Positions 11,830 through 25,071 are shown, counted from the stretch's first letter. The stretch is DNA of 64,000 nucleotides from Wolfiporia cocos (GCA_029448655.1 JACCLO010000009.1:992001-1056000); one strand, 5' to 3'. Notes: a model not told the origin generated them from the sequence alone. Translations and numbers: made by a program.

Positions 11830-13227
11830 ATGGATTCCCCCACCCATAAAGACGACTCTGACGGACAGCAAATTGTACGGACCTACAGCTACGACCAACC
11901 CCCAGAGCAAGACTCAGAGGACATCAGCCAAGCTTCCAACATCGCTCGGCCTACGACAATGCTACAGCTGCCACTTGCGACTTCGATGCAGAGTCATGCG
12001 AGGTGCGTCTTCACTCTGGCCGACGCCAAGCTCGCCAACAAACAAGTCTGTGCAGGCCTGATTATACAGCCTTCCAAGACCAATACGGCTATCTTCCGCG
12101 AGGTCAAGTACCTCACGCTGATGCGGAGATAACAAACACGAGCTATCACAGCAGCAGCGGGTATATTCCGCCTGTATATGGATCTCACAGCAGCGTCGCG
12201 GCATATCTTACCGGGTCGCGCGTGGTACAAAGTGCTGGTGCCGTAGCATCGTCCTGGCCGGACATTCAAGAACAATCCCAGCCTTACGGGCCCAACACGC
12301 ATATGTGAGTTTGAATAAGGACTTGGGTCTTCTTGTGTCGCTGAAAGAATCTTGACGAAGTACAACTGCATCATACTACAACCCGTCAACCTCAGCTCAG
12401 CCGGCCGCCTCGGATGCACAGCAAATTTACAACGCAGCATCGCAGCTTCAACCACCATCGTAGGTCGCTGTGCTTGTGCACCTTATGTTCTGCTGAAACT
12501 GAGACACGCATATCAGATCCAGCCATACATACACTATGTGGCCGGGCCATCAAGTCGAGCGGGGTGTCATGCCGTTCGTTACGTTCCCCCGTTTTGGTAC
12601 CTCATGACTGACACAACCAACAGGAATGCGGAAAATATTCGCGGACATAATGACGCTCAAGCGGTTATGTCATATCAATACGGTAGTCACGCCCAAACCA
12701 GTCCATCGGGACAAATGGCACGACGCTCAATTGCTACATCCTACCTAGTAACGGGAGAAGGCAGTGGTGCAGGGCCCAGTTACGGCAGTCCTGGCTCCAC
12801 CTTGAGTGCACCCTCATCGCCCACCAGCATACAGTCGCACGGATCCTACGCCACATCCCTGCCTTCCGCGTCCACCTCCTCGACATCTCATCTGCATGCC
12901 AATCCTGATAATCTGTGCTGCTGGGGTGGCCTTTGTGCCACGCTACTATACGACCAGTCTGTCGGCGCCATCGCTCGCCATCTCCGCGAGTACCATGTCC
13001 AGGAGTTATCGATGCCATGGATGGGCAGAACCCGTGGCTGCTGCCAATGGTCGTCCGGAGGCATGCTCTGTGGGATGGAGATGTACCTGGACAACTTCGC
13101 CAAGCACGTTGCAACAGTGCACTTCAAGAGCACGGCCTTGACATGCCCTCACTGCGATAAAATATTCTCCAGGACCGACTCCTTAGACAGACATATCAAG
13201 GAGTCTTGTCGTGCCGCCGCTAGGTAG
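11830..13227 (+). CDS. C2H2/C2HC zinc-finger protein, four exons
   Basis: Exons are placed at 11830-12002, 12056-12304, 12361-12459 and 12624-13227. All junctions are GT-AG, and the sum is 1125 bases, encoding 374 residues. Residues 1-270 are rich in Ser, Gln, Tyr and Pro and look disordered. From about residue 272 come three zinc-binding units: C-X4-C-X14-H-X4-H (CCWGGLC ... RHLREYH), C-X8-C-X11-H-X4-H, and C-X2-C-X12-H-X4-C (CPHC ... RHIKESC). The final unit is a classical DNA-binding finger type; the first two match only the neighbouring paralogues. A nuclear transcription-factor role is inferred. The last intron (164 bases) is longer than the others and could hide a small exon. With the genes at 7.9 and 8.8 kb it forms a local family cluster. 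Confidence 0.8.
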
Positions 13228-16200
13228 TAGGGGCCAATTGCGGCGCCTGTATCGCACAGTCGGTCTGCTTAGGGTCCGCAAGACGCTCTATGCCGTATAT
13301 TTTATTTTTCCGTTGTTGTATTCATACTCCTTTGCAATCAAGCCAGGTCTCTACACTTATTGTGATGCCTCATTGCATTCAGCCCCGTGCGCTGGCGTTC
13401 AGCGTTCACATCACAGGGAGCGCCCAGGACCCATTGATAGGAGCTAAGGCGGCATGTCGTCGCTTCTGAATCGGCACTGCGCCTCGCTCAGCGCTAACCA
13501 GTTCCGTACCGCGGCAACATTGCACTAGGTTCGTTATCGTCGTCGAATAATATGAGATGATCTTCAACCGGACCATCTACGCAAGCCTTCGCAAGAAGTG
13601 CCGCAGCCTGCTACAGACTCTCCATTCGAATGACTACGTCGACCATTCGCCATGAAACAGATGCCACAGAACATGTGACAAAAGGAGCCGGTACGAACGA
13701 CAAATGAATGAAATACGCCCGAAGAAGTTCCTCCACCGATGCCAACAGTGCAACGTTGCCCGGCAGCCCTGACTAACGCTTGTGTCTCACAATGTAGTTC
13801 ATCGAATTGAGAAAGAGCCCGGGTAGTAGGACTAGCATCAACTGCGTGGAATCCAACACGCGTCACTCAGTCGCACATCACAGCAAGGGGTAGTCCATAA
13901 GTCTATACTAAGGAGGCTTTGACGCCTTCTTTGACGCAGATGCGACACCGGTGCCTTTCTGGCCTCTACAAGTAAGCGTCAACAGCTACCCGCGAGCATG
14001 GAAGACGAAGCCGAACTGATCGCACGAAGCCGGGTTGATCGCAGGGCACTCAGTAGTCCCCGCATGGCATTCCGACTCGGAGATTGTAGATTCCCTAGAG
14101 GAGTACTGGAGTGGATAGGTATCACGCGCACAAAATTGGTGCTCAGCCGCTGTGCAGGAGCGCGTATGCTCAAGCGAATCGCCACGAGTACTCTACCGTT
14201 TGAGAAGAAATCAGGAGGATCGTCACGATCCCGACGTATTGTAACCCGACTGCAAGCGAGAGTCTGTCCGCATCAACTAGTACATAGCTAGACTCGCGAT
14301 GAAGATAAGATCCGCCAGCTTACACATCAGATTGATTCGATCTTGACTTTGAGAGGGAAGTGACAGGTGCACTGGATCGGCGAAGGGTCGGAAGCTCCGC
14401 ATAACATGCTGTTCGTTTCTGTATGCAAGTAGTCTGTGCCCACGTAGCCGGATGCGTCTGAAGGATGCGTCTGAAGGTAGGCTTGACAGCCTTCGAAGAC
14501 GCCAATCACGCGCACCTTGTCTCACGGCACGTACTTGGAGTGGGGAGGGGCAACCGTAGGGGAGCGGCAAATTCCGGATGTCCGGCGTCTATCACACGCC
14601 ACAGTACATGCCGGACAGCTCTCACTGCGGCACGGGCTTGGCGCGCAGAGCGCGACGGTATCAATGTAAAGGCTCCTCACATAAAAACATTCATGCCTTG
14701 TGTCAGTGGGGTGTATTGCTCAGAACATTGAATACATCAATTTCTTCGGAACAGAATTTTGAGATAAAATCTGTACTGTACAATTTCGTACATCGCGCAT
14801 GGCACACTGCAACTACAAGACAGTTTAACGGAAATGTGTTCCCAACGATTTCTGCGGAAAGGCAAACAGAATCAATCTGTGTACTAGGTTTTTGCTGTAG
14901 ATCACTGTTGAAGGAGGAGATACCAATCCATCAATGTATGGGAGTATGATTTAGAATGCTTGCCAATCATGATGTGAAAATCGATAGGACCCTCAGATCG
15001 CTCAGGTCGAAACTACACTATCAATAAAGCGCTCTCAGATTGTTACCTACCTACAGAATGAATGTACTTGTGAGGTGCAGAATATTTATGTGCCAGTGGT
15101 ATGAATGTACCTGCCTTCCTAACTGGGATGCGAACGCCGCCACGTCGCGTTTGATGGCTCGATATCGTCGAGGAGTCGCTGGAAAGAACTGACAAAGATA
15201 TCAAGGGCTCATTGTATGTTTCATTATATCTTGAGCATCTACGGAGCTTACATCTTGAATGAACGTTGCAGTACATAGCCGTGTCTACAGTGGTGCTTAG
15301 GTACCGGCGCCGGTACAGGCTCAGGTCCCGATAGTACCAGCGTCAATAGCGCCACATTCGCAGTCTCGGCATCTAAATACCACATTGGGTAGGTGGTTCA
15401 GACTCCGACGTGATAAGCTCAGGACACATTTCTAGGCGGGGTTGCCCATCCCCACTTGGAGCTGTTGTGGTGCGATAGGCCCAATGCGAAACGTTTGAGC
15501 CACAAATCTAGCTCATAGGTCCCAGGGCCTCAGTGTTGTGGAGCGGCGGACCCGTGTACGATCGGATCATCAACAAGAAGCGAGAGCCAAGTACGCAGCG
15601 AGGACAGTTTCACAGGTTTATCGCGTGCATCTGTAGGTTCCTATACGCCGGCGCATCCAAACACCATATCCTCCCCGCATCTTACAGAGGTTTTTCCGCT
15701 ACTTCTCCGGAGCGCGTATTACCGGCGCACAGTATGGCCGACGACGTATTTGGAGACGGAGTTGTGTTGCGAGATTAGTGTTTCAATCAGTGCTTCAAAT
15801 ATTCATTTCCGGTCCCGGAACAGATCGTCGATATCGAAGACAATCCATGAGCGGCCACCTGCTAACGAGATCCATAGATTCCAAGTTCTCGTCATGGTCG
15901 TCGAGCTGGTCTTTGGTCAAGCGCGTCAGTCAACGCGCTTCGCCGACTGGATTGGAGCGCCCGGGAAGTTCATCCACGGCGTGTCTCGCGTGATCAGGCA
16001 CATTACATTCTCGTTCGTGAAGCGACTGTATGAACCAGCTCCAGCAGGCGACCCTCTATTTTTACCATGATCCGCTCCCAAACGGTACGGCTCTGAACAG
16101 GAACACCAGGAGTCGGGAGCGCCTGGCATTGGATGACACAGTGATCACGAACACGGCACTTATTGCAACATTCAACATAAGCACCCCTTCGGCACAGCGG

Positions 16201-18200
16201 GGTTTTCCTCGCTAATTTAAGGTAGCATAGTCATTTATCACGGCTATTGATAGCAGGCTTCTAGTCTCCCGATGCGCAGGTATCTGGAAGAAACCAATCA
16301 CGCATTGTCAGTCGCTGCATACCAAGTGGCACTTGGTTGAAGCATACAGAAAATACACTATGGGGCCAGGGCATTCAAACACTCGTTGGCAAGATATCCC
16401 TCCAGGATAGTTAAGACAGACTTTGTCAATTGCAGTACAATCGCGGGTATCTAAGGAAAGGATTTTGCAAAAGGGGTGTTAGTGCATGGCACATTTCATA
16501 TTCCTTCGACAGCATGGACATCGAACGTCGGACCCTGGCATCAGCACTCGACAATTTGGTCGGACGTACAATCAGAAGACACAGGCGTTCATGGTGTCAC
16601 CGACTGGAACCTGTGAGCTTCTCGGGAAGAAGTTTAGCGTTCAGGTTCCTATGTGATAATGAAGCTGTCACTAGTTGCATCCCTTCAGAACTATTGGGGG
16701 GACGGCGAGTCCCTGCCTGGCAGCAAGCGATGTTCTACTTGAAACGAGACTAGACAGGCACTTCAATGGGGATCATGCTGTCAGCCATTCCCCACTGACA
16801 GGAGGCGCTTTCTATTTCTTGACTAGTCATATAAGCACTGGATACTACGCAAGAAATATCAATGATGAATTGGTCAGCAACTGGCAGAATTCTTTGAGCG
16901 GAAGGCTAGTAAAGATATGAATCGGCGAGTCTCTGGAGCAGAAATCCGGCCGTATCATCGAATCCGAAGGGGTGACTATAGCTTGGCAGTCTAGATGTAA
17001 GTAGGCATTGGCCAAAGCTCGCGTCTCGCCCCAGGCGCTTCCACCGTCCACCGTACGTCTACCAGGTCTGAGTAATACAACAGCTGTCGATGGGATATAG
17101 CGCTGAGATGACTTATGTTGCTGCGAGTCAAACACAAGCTAACCTGAAATGTCATAGTTGACAGCTTAATCAATACGATGGATTGTCAGTCGAGCTAGCT
17201 TTAGCTACGTGTAGAGCTATCAGTATAGTTCTATCCTGGATATCCTAGAACGCCACTTGCATTTGAATTCTATGAGCCTGATTTCGCACCCAACGGCTTC
17301 ATCACCTCGCGGGCCGCTGATGTAGTCGTAAGCGTCGCGCTCAGTGCTATAGATTCTGTCACGTCGATCGCGAATGCTTACAGCGACATGGCTTACCAAT
17401 TTCCTGCCGAGTAACGCCTTCCTGCAAATCGACTGTGTCATTAGATATTGCCCACGTTGAATGTCTTCCGGCTACCCCATAGCCCCGTTCTCACACGATC
17501 GTCTGAGTTGAGACCCGGTCCAGGGATGACTTGAGGTCCTGAGGAACATGATAGATACATCGACGATGTACGCAGTAACAATGTACTGAGAGGGGCTAGG
17601 AGCTGCGCCGGGCTGTGCAACACTTAGCGGACACTGCCGACTCTGGCTTTACTTATTGTGGTGAATTCCAAGTTTTGTAAGGCAGCTCGTGAGCGACTTA
17701 CGATTCCGACACTTCAAACTATTGCAACTTTCTCGGAATCAGTCCGATGATTCTTGAATGCAAGCAGACATGTTCGCACGCTCAGCGCGCACACACATGC
17801 GCCAGCAAAACCCCTGATATCACGAGCACTCAGCTTGATACAGATGCCAGTGATGCCAGTAGTCAGCTGCAGTCAGTGCTTCATGGTCACCGCTGAGTAC
17901 CGAGTCCTGATCAGTGGACGAGTCTGTAGGACGTAATCAGTTGACTGGATGAGCTCATGCTTACGCCTTTGAAACAGATCCATCGCATGCCACATATTGG
18001 CCAAGTCAACAACACGGCCTTGAAAGGCCGCTCCCTAGCATTGGATCATCTCCGCGATACTCCGCCAGTCTACAGCACGCGTCGCGGTATCAGGTTACCG
18101 TATAAGGCAAGCACAGCACGCGAAGCGCTCCACCGCCCATGTGAATCTCAGATCAAGCTCTGATCGCCGCCCTCGACCTCGCGACGCACACGCATGTGTT
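13228..18200. other. Five-kilobase tract with no recognisable gene
   Basis: Open frames up to about 120 codons occur in all frames but show no domain, no consistent splice chain and no similarity to neighbouring genes. A 13-bp perfect tandem duplication (ggatgcgtctgaa) lies at about 14450-14478. No tRNA or transposon ends were seen. Confidence 0.4.
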
Positions 18201-18206
18201 TATAAG
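18201..18206 (+). promoter_or_regulatory. TATA-like box of the sedolisin gene
   Basis: TTTATAAG occurs about 50 bases upstream of the ATG at 18255, a usual distance for a short fungal leader. Confidence 0.4.
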
Positions 18207-18254
18207 ATCTACGGCAGGCGCAAGGCCATCCACAGACCACTCACGCCCGCAGAA

Positions 18255-20753
18255 ATGCTGTGCGCCGCAGGCCCGCTCGTTGTCCTGACTCTCGGTCTGC
18301 TCGCCGCCGGTGCAGCCGTCTCCCCACGTGTTCTTCATGAATCACGCAGTGCCCCGCCTTCCGGCTGGCATGCAGTACGGCGCGCCGAGCGGGACACCGC
18401 ACTGCCTTTACGTGTAGGACTTGCACAGCAGAACCTTGACAAGCTCGAGGACTACCTGCTGGACGTGTCGCACCCGGACTCACCAAACTATGGCAGGCAC
18501 TGGACCGCCGGACAGGTTGCACGGACGTTTCGACCTTCGACCGAGGCGACCGAAGCGGTGCGCGCTTGGCTGCTCGCAGAAGGTGTCGATGCTCAGCGAA
18601 TAAAGTTGAGCAAGAGCGGGGGTTGGGTTGGGGTGGACGTGACTGTCGCAGAGGCTGAGAACTTGCTCAAGACCCGGTATCATGTGTACCAGTATGGCAG
18701 TGAAGGCCGGGTCACAGAGCATATCGCATGTTCAGAGGGCTATCATCTGCCCGAGCATGTCTCATATCATGTCGATGTGGTAATGCCAACGCTTCATTTC
18801 GACGTGAAAGTGCGCGAGAGATTGGGCTTGGAACGGAGGTCCAGTAGGAGCAGCAAGCCAAACGCTGAGAAAATGCATAGCGGGATTGCACACCTCAAAA
18901 CTGTGACAAAGACCGAGGTCAGTCTGGATGGAGATGGTGATCTCGGCACTCACTGCTGGCCACATGCCAATAGAGCAACCCCACCGATCTTGCAGACTGC
19001 GACAAGCAAATCACCCCAAACTGTCTACGAGCGCTGTACAACTTCACGTATACACCACAAGCGACCCAAAATAACACCGTTGGCATCGGTATGCCACATC
19101 ATCTCTAGCACATGTTCCTGGTTGACGTATCGGACGCTCGCAGTCGAATACTCGCCAAATGCATACCTAGATGCTGATCTAGATGCATTCTTCGGGAATT
19201 TTTCACCCAGCCTGGTTGGTCAGCGCCCTGGGCTGGTAAGTATTGACGGAGGTACGGGTGGCCGCCTGTCTCGCTCATAGTTGGTTGAGCTGCGACATTA
19301 TGACAGGCTACGAACAGACATCCTTCGAAGGCGTCAGCATAAATGGTGAGGCAGATCTCGACGTACAGTACGCAATGGCGCTGGTTGGTCCGACCCAGAA
19401 CGTTACTGTATATCAGGTCGGAGATACGGTGGAGGGTAAGTACAGAGGCCCTCGATACTGTGGCATTCACAAAGTTACGTTATCCGTGCAGGCGGGACGT
19501 TCAATACCTTCCTTGACGCTCTCGACGCAACGTATTGCACGTTCGAAGGTGGAGATGATCCCTCCATTGATCCGGTGTACCCCGACCCGTATGGAGGCTA
19601 CAACGGTGCGCGTATCGTTTCTCATCCAATTCTTTGTTGAATTAACACGTCCCCACATCAGGGACAGAGAACTGCGGCACCGCACCGCTCTCGTATATCT
19701 TCTCCACCTCTTACGGATTTACGGAGGCGTACCTAGGTTCAGCCTACATCCAGCGCCAATGTGCCGAGTACGCGAAGGTAGCGTCTTCCATGACGTGTAC
19801 GATGTTGAGGTTTGCCGGACTGACCCTGCGCAGCTCGGTCTTATGGGAGTCACGTTCATCTACGCATCTGGGGACAACGGCGTTGCGGGAAACGGCGAAT
19901 GCCTTGACGCCACAGGCAGCGAGAGCTGGGACGGCACGCGGTTCGACCCTGGCTTCCCCAGCACCTGTCCGTACGTTACCAGCGTTGGCGCGACCCAGAT
20001 CGCACCGGGTAATTCGGTGCGCAACTTTGCTTTTTCCTTGTCTCTGCGCGTCGCGTCCGCGCTTCCAATTTGCATTCGTGTCTTCTATCTTGGTGCCGAC
20101 GCGGCGCGTGGTGTCCGATGCTGATGCCGGGCGGCAGGTGTCCGACAAGGAGGTTGCGTGCGATAAAAACATCTACTCCGGTGGCGGGTTCTCGAACGTG
20201 TTCGCGTTGCCGGACTGGCAGAAAGACGCGGTGCAAGGGTACCTGACGACGTACCCGCCACCATACAACGGGAGCGTGTACAACTCGACAGGGAACTCAC
20301 GGGCATATCCGGACATCGCTGCGAATGGGTGAGTGCCTAACGTGCACCCAGAACTACGATGGCTCATTTCATTGGTGCATAGCTTGAACTACACGGTCGT
20401 CATCGACGGCACCTTGCAGCTCGTAGCAGGCACGTCCTGCGCAGCGCCCGTGGTTGCCGCGATCCTGACCGGAGTAAATGACGCGCGATTGGCAGCGGGC
20501 AAGGGCCCGATCGGATTCATCAATCCGACGGTGCGCACATTCCTCACCTTCTTGTTAGCCGTGCCATGCTGACCTTGAGCGCATGCAGATCTACACGCCC
20601 GACTTCATCGCCGCGTTCAACGACATCACCTCGGGTAATAATCCTGGGTGCGGCACGGACGGCTTTTCGGCAGAGCCTGGCTGGGACCCAGTCACTGGGC
20701 TGGGCACGCCCAATTTTGACAAGCTGCGTGCGCGGTGGCTGGAGCTTCCGTGA
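18255..20753 (+). CDS. Secreted sedolisin-family protease (peptidase S53, tripeptidyl-peptidase type)
   Basis: Ten exons: 18255-18917, 18974-19088, 19144-19251, 19307-19435, 19492-19605, 19662-19777, 19834-20016, 20138-20328, 20383-20530, 20589-20753. They sum to 1932 bases, encoding 643 residues, the usual length of fungal sedolisins. A signal peptide (about residues 1-22) precedes the activation prodomain (about 30-190), which includes the conserved DYLLDVSHPDSPNYG. The catalytic Glu and Asp are in NGEADLD (E-X3-D), the oxyanion Asp in YASGDNG, and the nucleophile Ser in AGTSCAAP, where family members usually have SGTSXXXP. The C-terminal PGWDPVTGLGTPNF belongs to the calcium-binding end. 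The enzyme should act outside the cell at acid pH, removing peptides from protein N-termini. Intron 7 is 121 bases, about twice the others. All key residues are present, so it looks functional. Confidence 0.93.
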
Positions 20754-22731
20754 ATGATGAAGCTTTGAAGGCTTGAGGTCGTATGAATGGTCCCCAATTG
20801 CACAACGTGCTGATTGCGAGACATGTTCCATGGCCCCAATGTCAATGAATCAGCGTATTCACATGTGGTACTTCCACGACGTCAAGCGACTGCGACCGAC
20901 CTCGTATCACACGCGCTAGTTTCTTCGGAGCGTTAGAGTGATCGGTTTTATGGCAGATGACCATACATCAGAAGGAACACGTCGCCTTAGGTCATGGAAA
21001 TACAGTATCAGTGTTGTTATTGACCTATTATAACCGGTGAGCCGGTCAGTCATTTAAATTTATGGAAGGAGGGGTCAGTCCAGAAGATAGGCTGAGTGCT
21101 AGATGCAAGTCTGCTCAGACCCTGGGCATTGCGCATGAAATGGCATTTCATTGAGATGCACGATTATAATGTCACGTTAGGTCACGCGCTCTGTCACTAC
21201 GCCGGCTGTCACATAGGTCCCATGATCGACTTCACAGATGTAGCCGTGTCCCCCAGAATCGTAAAATATATAGATACGATACATATGGATGGATAGGGCT
21301 GTAGAAAGGGCTTATACATTTGAAGCTTATGTCTTTTTGCACAGCGGCGAGTGTCCTGCGTGCCGTTTCCCATTGCGTATGTCAGTCTGAAACAGGAATG
21401 AATAAAGAAACGTTGCTCCGACGTGACAAATGTGAACGCTTTTTTTATCATGGGCTAGTACGCACTTCTGGTTTTTGGTGCAGCCACTTGCATTGCTGAG
21501 AAGCCGTGTGATGTGGTGGCAGATCAGCCCGCGAGTTCCTGCTCAAGAGCTCAAGATCGGCTCCTAGGCTACATCTTCCAAGCTGTCCGGCGGTATCTGG
21601 TGCATGCGTTGCTGACTTATTCGCATGCCATCAAAATTGTGCAGCAGGGGGTCCAGCCATAAGAGTAAGGCTCCTGCCAAGGCTTGCCTAAAGTCGTATT
21701 CTGGCCTAGAGACGTGTTATGGAAGAATAACTGTCTGAGTAATTGATACACTGACCCGGGTCATTTGCGGGTTAAATCACTACTTGATTGGGACCGAAAG
21801 GGTTAATACCCAGGTTAGTAACAACACTGGCCGCAGGAGCGCACGAATTGTCCACGATACCGTATTACGCATCTCATCAAAGAGTCCGCACTCAGGAAAG
21901 AGGCGATAAAGTGATGAGGATCAATATACTCTGATGGAGAGGGTTGTAAAATCCACGTTGCGCGCAGCGTCTGCTATGCAAGCACAATTCAACTATGGCA
22001 TGAATAGATCAAGCGAGCCATGATGCTCAGCTGTATTGTATGACTGACGCACCTGCACCCAAGTGTCAGACAATAATATCCGGAGCCCGCGGAGAGGGAT
22101 ATTCTACTCTGTCTGCCTGGGTCGGTGATGGTGATAGTAGATGTCAAGGAGTTGAACGACTTCCTGTGATTCCACTGGTGCAATTACAAGTTGTTGGATC
22201 GTCATTGACGATTGATGAATTTGCTATAAACATTTGCATTGTCAATATACACCCAGATACGCCGTTCCGCAGCGCAGTTAGCGTCACGACTGCGGATGGC
22301 GCGCACCAATGATAGAATGGCTACACCAGCGGTACCGTACGGCTTTAATCATAGCCACTGAATGGACCTTTCACGTCCTCGTTGTCTGTGACTTCAACAA
22401 CGAGTTGCGCTCAAGTCGGCTCTGTATGCGACGCCACGGCTCGCAGGGGATGTAAGTCCGTCGTGCATGGTTCCAAACAAGCTGAAGCCGACCGTCACAA
22501 GTCTTCAAATATGGATATGTCGCTCAAGCCAACAAACTACAAAGCGCATTTTCTGTCCTGACAGTTCCGAAGGGAATGAATGAAAGACGGATAGCGGTCA
22601 GCCACCGCGTCCGCGTGGTTGGCCGGCTTCTCTGGTAATCTCCGCTTGCTCAAGTTCTCGGCAACGGTTCTACCATAGACCTTGTCCTCGCCGTTGCTGT
22701 TGACTCCCTCGCTGCCGCCTGCAGTCCAACG
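20754..22731. other. Intergenic region, nothing recognised
   Basis: It holds the sedolisin 3-prime flank and the upstream region of the GPI-protein gene. Small open frames carry no motif. Confidence 0.4.
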
Positions 22732-23449
22732 ATGAAGTTCTCCACCGTTGCCCTCAGCCTCGCAGCGCTGGCAAGCAGTGCTCTCGCCCAGCTCGAGATC
22801 CTCAGCCCCGGTGGGCCGGATTTGTGGTGGGGTGAGTGATACGTCGTCCGCCTCGAGGGCGACGCCCTCTCACCGCTCGTGTCACAGTTGCTCAGTCCCA
22901 GAACGTCGTGGTATGGACCTGTGAGACGTCTCCTTACGGCAACTTCACGATTGCGTGTGTCGCATGTCCGTCTTGCTGCCGGTGAACCGCCTGACGCCGT
23001 TATCTCAGAATTGCCAACTCAAATCCCGACATCCTCGTGTCTCCGTTCTCATTCATCGCGGAACAGGAGAATTATGACTGCTCGGAGGCCATCTCGCAGT
23101 ACCAGGTGACCATGCCGGTCGCGGACAACTACACGATCCTTTTCCTCAATTCGCAGAACAGCGAGGAGGTGGGCTGCTGCCAGCCTCGTGGTGACATTGA
23201 CTGACCCATGCCGATGACGTCTCGCAGGTCTACGCGACCAGCAAGCCCTTCGAGATCAAAGCCCTCGGTGCTGCCTACCCGCCCGCTTCCGCCACGCCCA
23301 CTGGGACCAACACTGCGAGCAGCAGCTCGACGGGAGCCGCCTCGGCCTCGACTACTGCCTCCTCGAAGAAGAGCGGCGCGGGCAAGGTCTCGAGCTCGTT
23401 CGGCGGACTGGCCATGCTCGCCGCCGCCCTCGGGGTCGTGATGGCCTGA
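22732..23449 (+). CDS. Small secreted Ser/Thr-rich protein, probably GPI-anchored
   Basis: Four exons (22732-22831, 22888-22954, 23009-23168, 23228-23449) sum to 549 bases and encode 182 residues. The N-terminus (MKFSTVALSLAALASSALAQ) is a clear signal peptide. The central part starts with LEILSPGG and VVVWTCETS, which resembles the Ser-Thr-rich GPI-anchored (Kre9/Knh1-like N-terminal) family of fungal wall proteins. A Ser/Thr/Ala-rich linker follows, then a hydrophobic tail (about 160-182, ending LGVVMA) preceded by a Ser/Gly stretch suitable as a GPI-attachment site. It is expected at the cell surface or wall; no enzymatic residues are visible. Strong G/C at third codon positions suggests a well-expressed gene. 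Confidence 0.8.
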
Positions 23450-24289
23450 GAGACGGCTGTCCTTCTCGACTTTTCTAGACATTGACGTAGCGGATATTCA
23501 ACGACTTTCTCACAGGATCTCACGTTGCTTACACGCAGTGCTCCTGCCTTCACCATTACTGAGTTCTAGGACTTTCTTTCACTAATTGCCTCTGTCGGTT
23601 CGCCTCATGGGTAGTTCCGTGGTGTTGTAGTCGTGTGTTAAAATTCGTTTTGGGAGTACTGGCAGTAGTGAGTACGCCTGCGGTCCTCCTGGTGGGATGA
23701 CAGTGTCTGTAATCTTGCCCTGTGTCTGTCATGAGTAATATACCCTCTGCCTCGGGACGACTGCTACTACGCGAGAAGACTGCAGTCATGCTGGTATGTT
23801 TCCGTCGTCCGTGCGTCATCTCACAATTGGTATTAGGGACGTGTTGCGTGCAACTGGCTCTGCAACAGCATTGTACGCTCGGCTGCATGTCAGAGCCGTG
23901 GCGCACATATCTTCACCTTGATGTGATGTCCACTCGGGGCGCACAACTTCTGAACCGACGCGTCCGAGTCGGATTCTAGAGCGTCGGATGAGCGTCGAGC
24001 ACACAGCTGACCTGCACCCTTCTCCAGAGATACCAATCGTTTTGCAGTCACAGACGTTCCAATTTGTTCGCATCAGCGGAACTGCCATGCTACGCAGATA
24101 GACGGATAGATGGCTAAATACTCATGGTACAAGCTGATTGTTTGGATCTGCAGTTTAGTCCGAGCTGTCGAACGCCCCTGCCTTGCCGGCGGCGACATAG
24201 CGTGACTTGCAGTCGGTCCGGAAATTAAGTGAACTAGCCACTGACCTCATACAGTCTCCGCAGAGCCACTCCGCAGAGCCACGACACCA
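23450..24289. other. Intergenic region
   Basis: Contains the 3-prime flank of the GPI-protein gene and no supported gene. A short tandem repeat of cagagccac occurs near 24257-24280. Confidence 0.35.
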
Positions 24290-25030
24290 ATGGCAGCCTC
24301 GCCAATTGACACTGCTGATGGCCATCTAGATAGTCCAGGTCCGAGGCAGCCTCCTTCAATCCTCGATGCCCCCGCCCAAGGACTGCGGCAGTGGGCCTCT
24401 GAGCTTCTACTGTAGCGACAAACACACGTGTTGCGCGGCTAGCAGCGGCTCCTCGACGCTCTTGCGCTTGTGGGTCGTCGCAGCCAGCTTTGCGCCAGGC
24501 AGATCAGAACTGACATCGTTCGGATCTTGTTGCCCTTCATGAAACCATGGTGCCGCGTACACGTGTACGGCCATTGATAAGGTCGATGCGGGGACGGACG
24601 GTGTGCTCGCAAACACCCTGCATGACGCTGGCGGCCGGCTCCTCGCAATCCCATCGATACTATCTGCGCGATTCCATGCTAGCGGTGCCCGACCGTACCG
24701 GAGACCGCGCGCTGTATTCAATTGTGAAAGAGCTGGACGACCTCAAGAACTTGCGTCCGCAGCGTGGCGGGCACGGCGACCCGCGCAGAATGAGCCGCAA
24801 GTGGAGAGAACATTCGTATGAGGAGCCGGTCGCGCTTTCTACGCTTCCTAAGCACAACGAAGAGCAGTACGAGCGTAGAGTATCCATCATCTATGTGCCG
24901 CCTCTATGTGAGATTCCTGCTACTCCGGCTATGAGGAAGTCGCTGCTGCGCCCGATCTCGCTCTCCGTAAGGTCTGTCTCGTCTCCGCTTCATTTATATG
25001 GTCAGCGGCGGGCTCATGTTGCTGTAGGTC
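24290..25030 (+). CDS. Unidentified multi-exon coding region
   Basis: Several coding-looking peptides run on the plus strand. From the ATG at 24290 comes MAASPIDTADGHLD up to LRQWASELLL. Next, in another frame, is QIRTDIVRILLPFMKPWC (about 24500-24560). From about 24675 to 24960 a charged stretch includes LYSIVKELDDLKNLRPQ. GT and AG signals allow joining of the first two pieces across a TAG codon (gtag...ctag), but I could not settle a complete chain. I do not recognise the family. It may be a separate gene, a decaying one, or the N-terminal part of the RING-IBR-RING gene that starts just downstream. Strand and coding nature are more secure than the boundaries. Confidence 0.35.
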
Positions 25031-25071
25031 TGTGAGTTATACAAACAAATTAAGGCGCAAATTCTCCAGCG

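Noticed and set aside
12734..13133. Antisense open frames opposite the four-exon zinc-finger gene
   Set aside because: Shadows of the G/C-biased codons of the plus-strand finger exon.
14450..14478. Short tandem duplications (also near 24260, 39840, 45040, 59500)
   Set aside because: Units of 9-13 bases repeated twice are common slippage products and carry no further signal.
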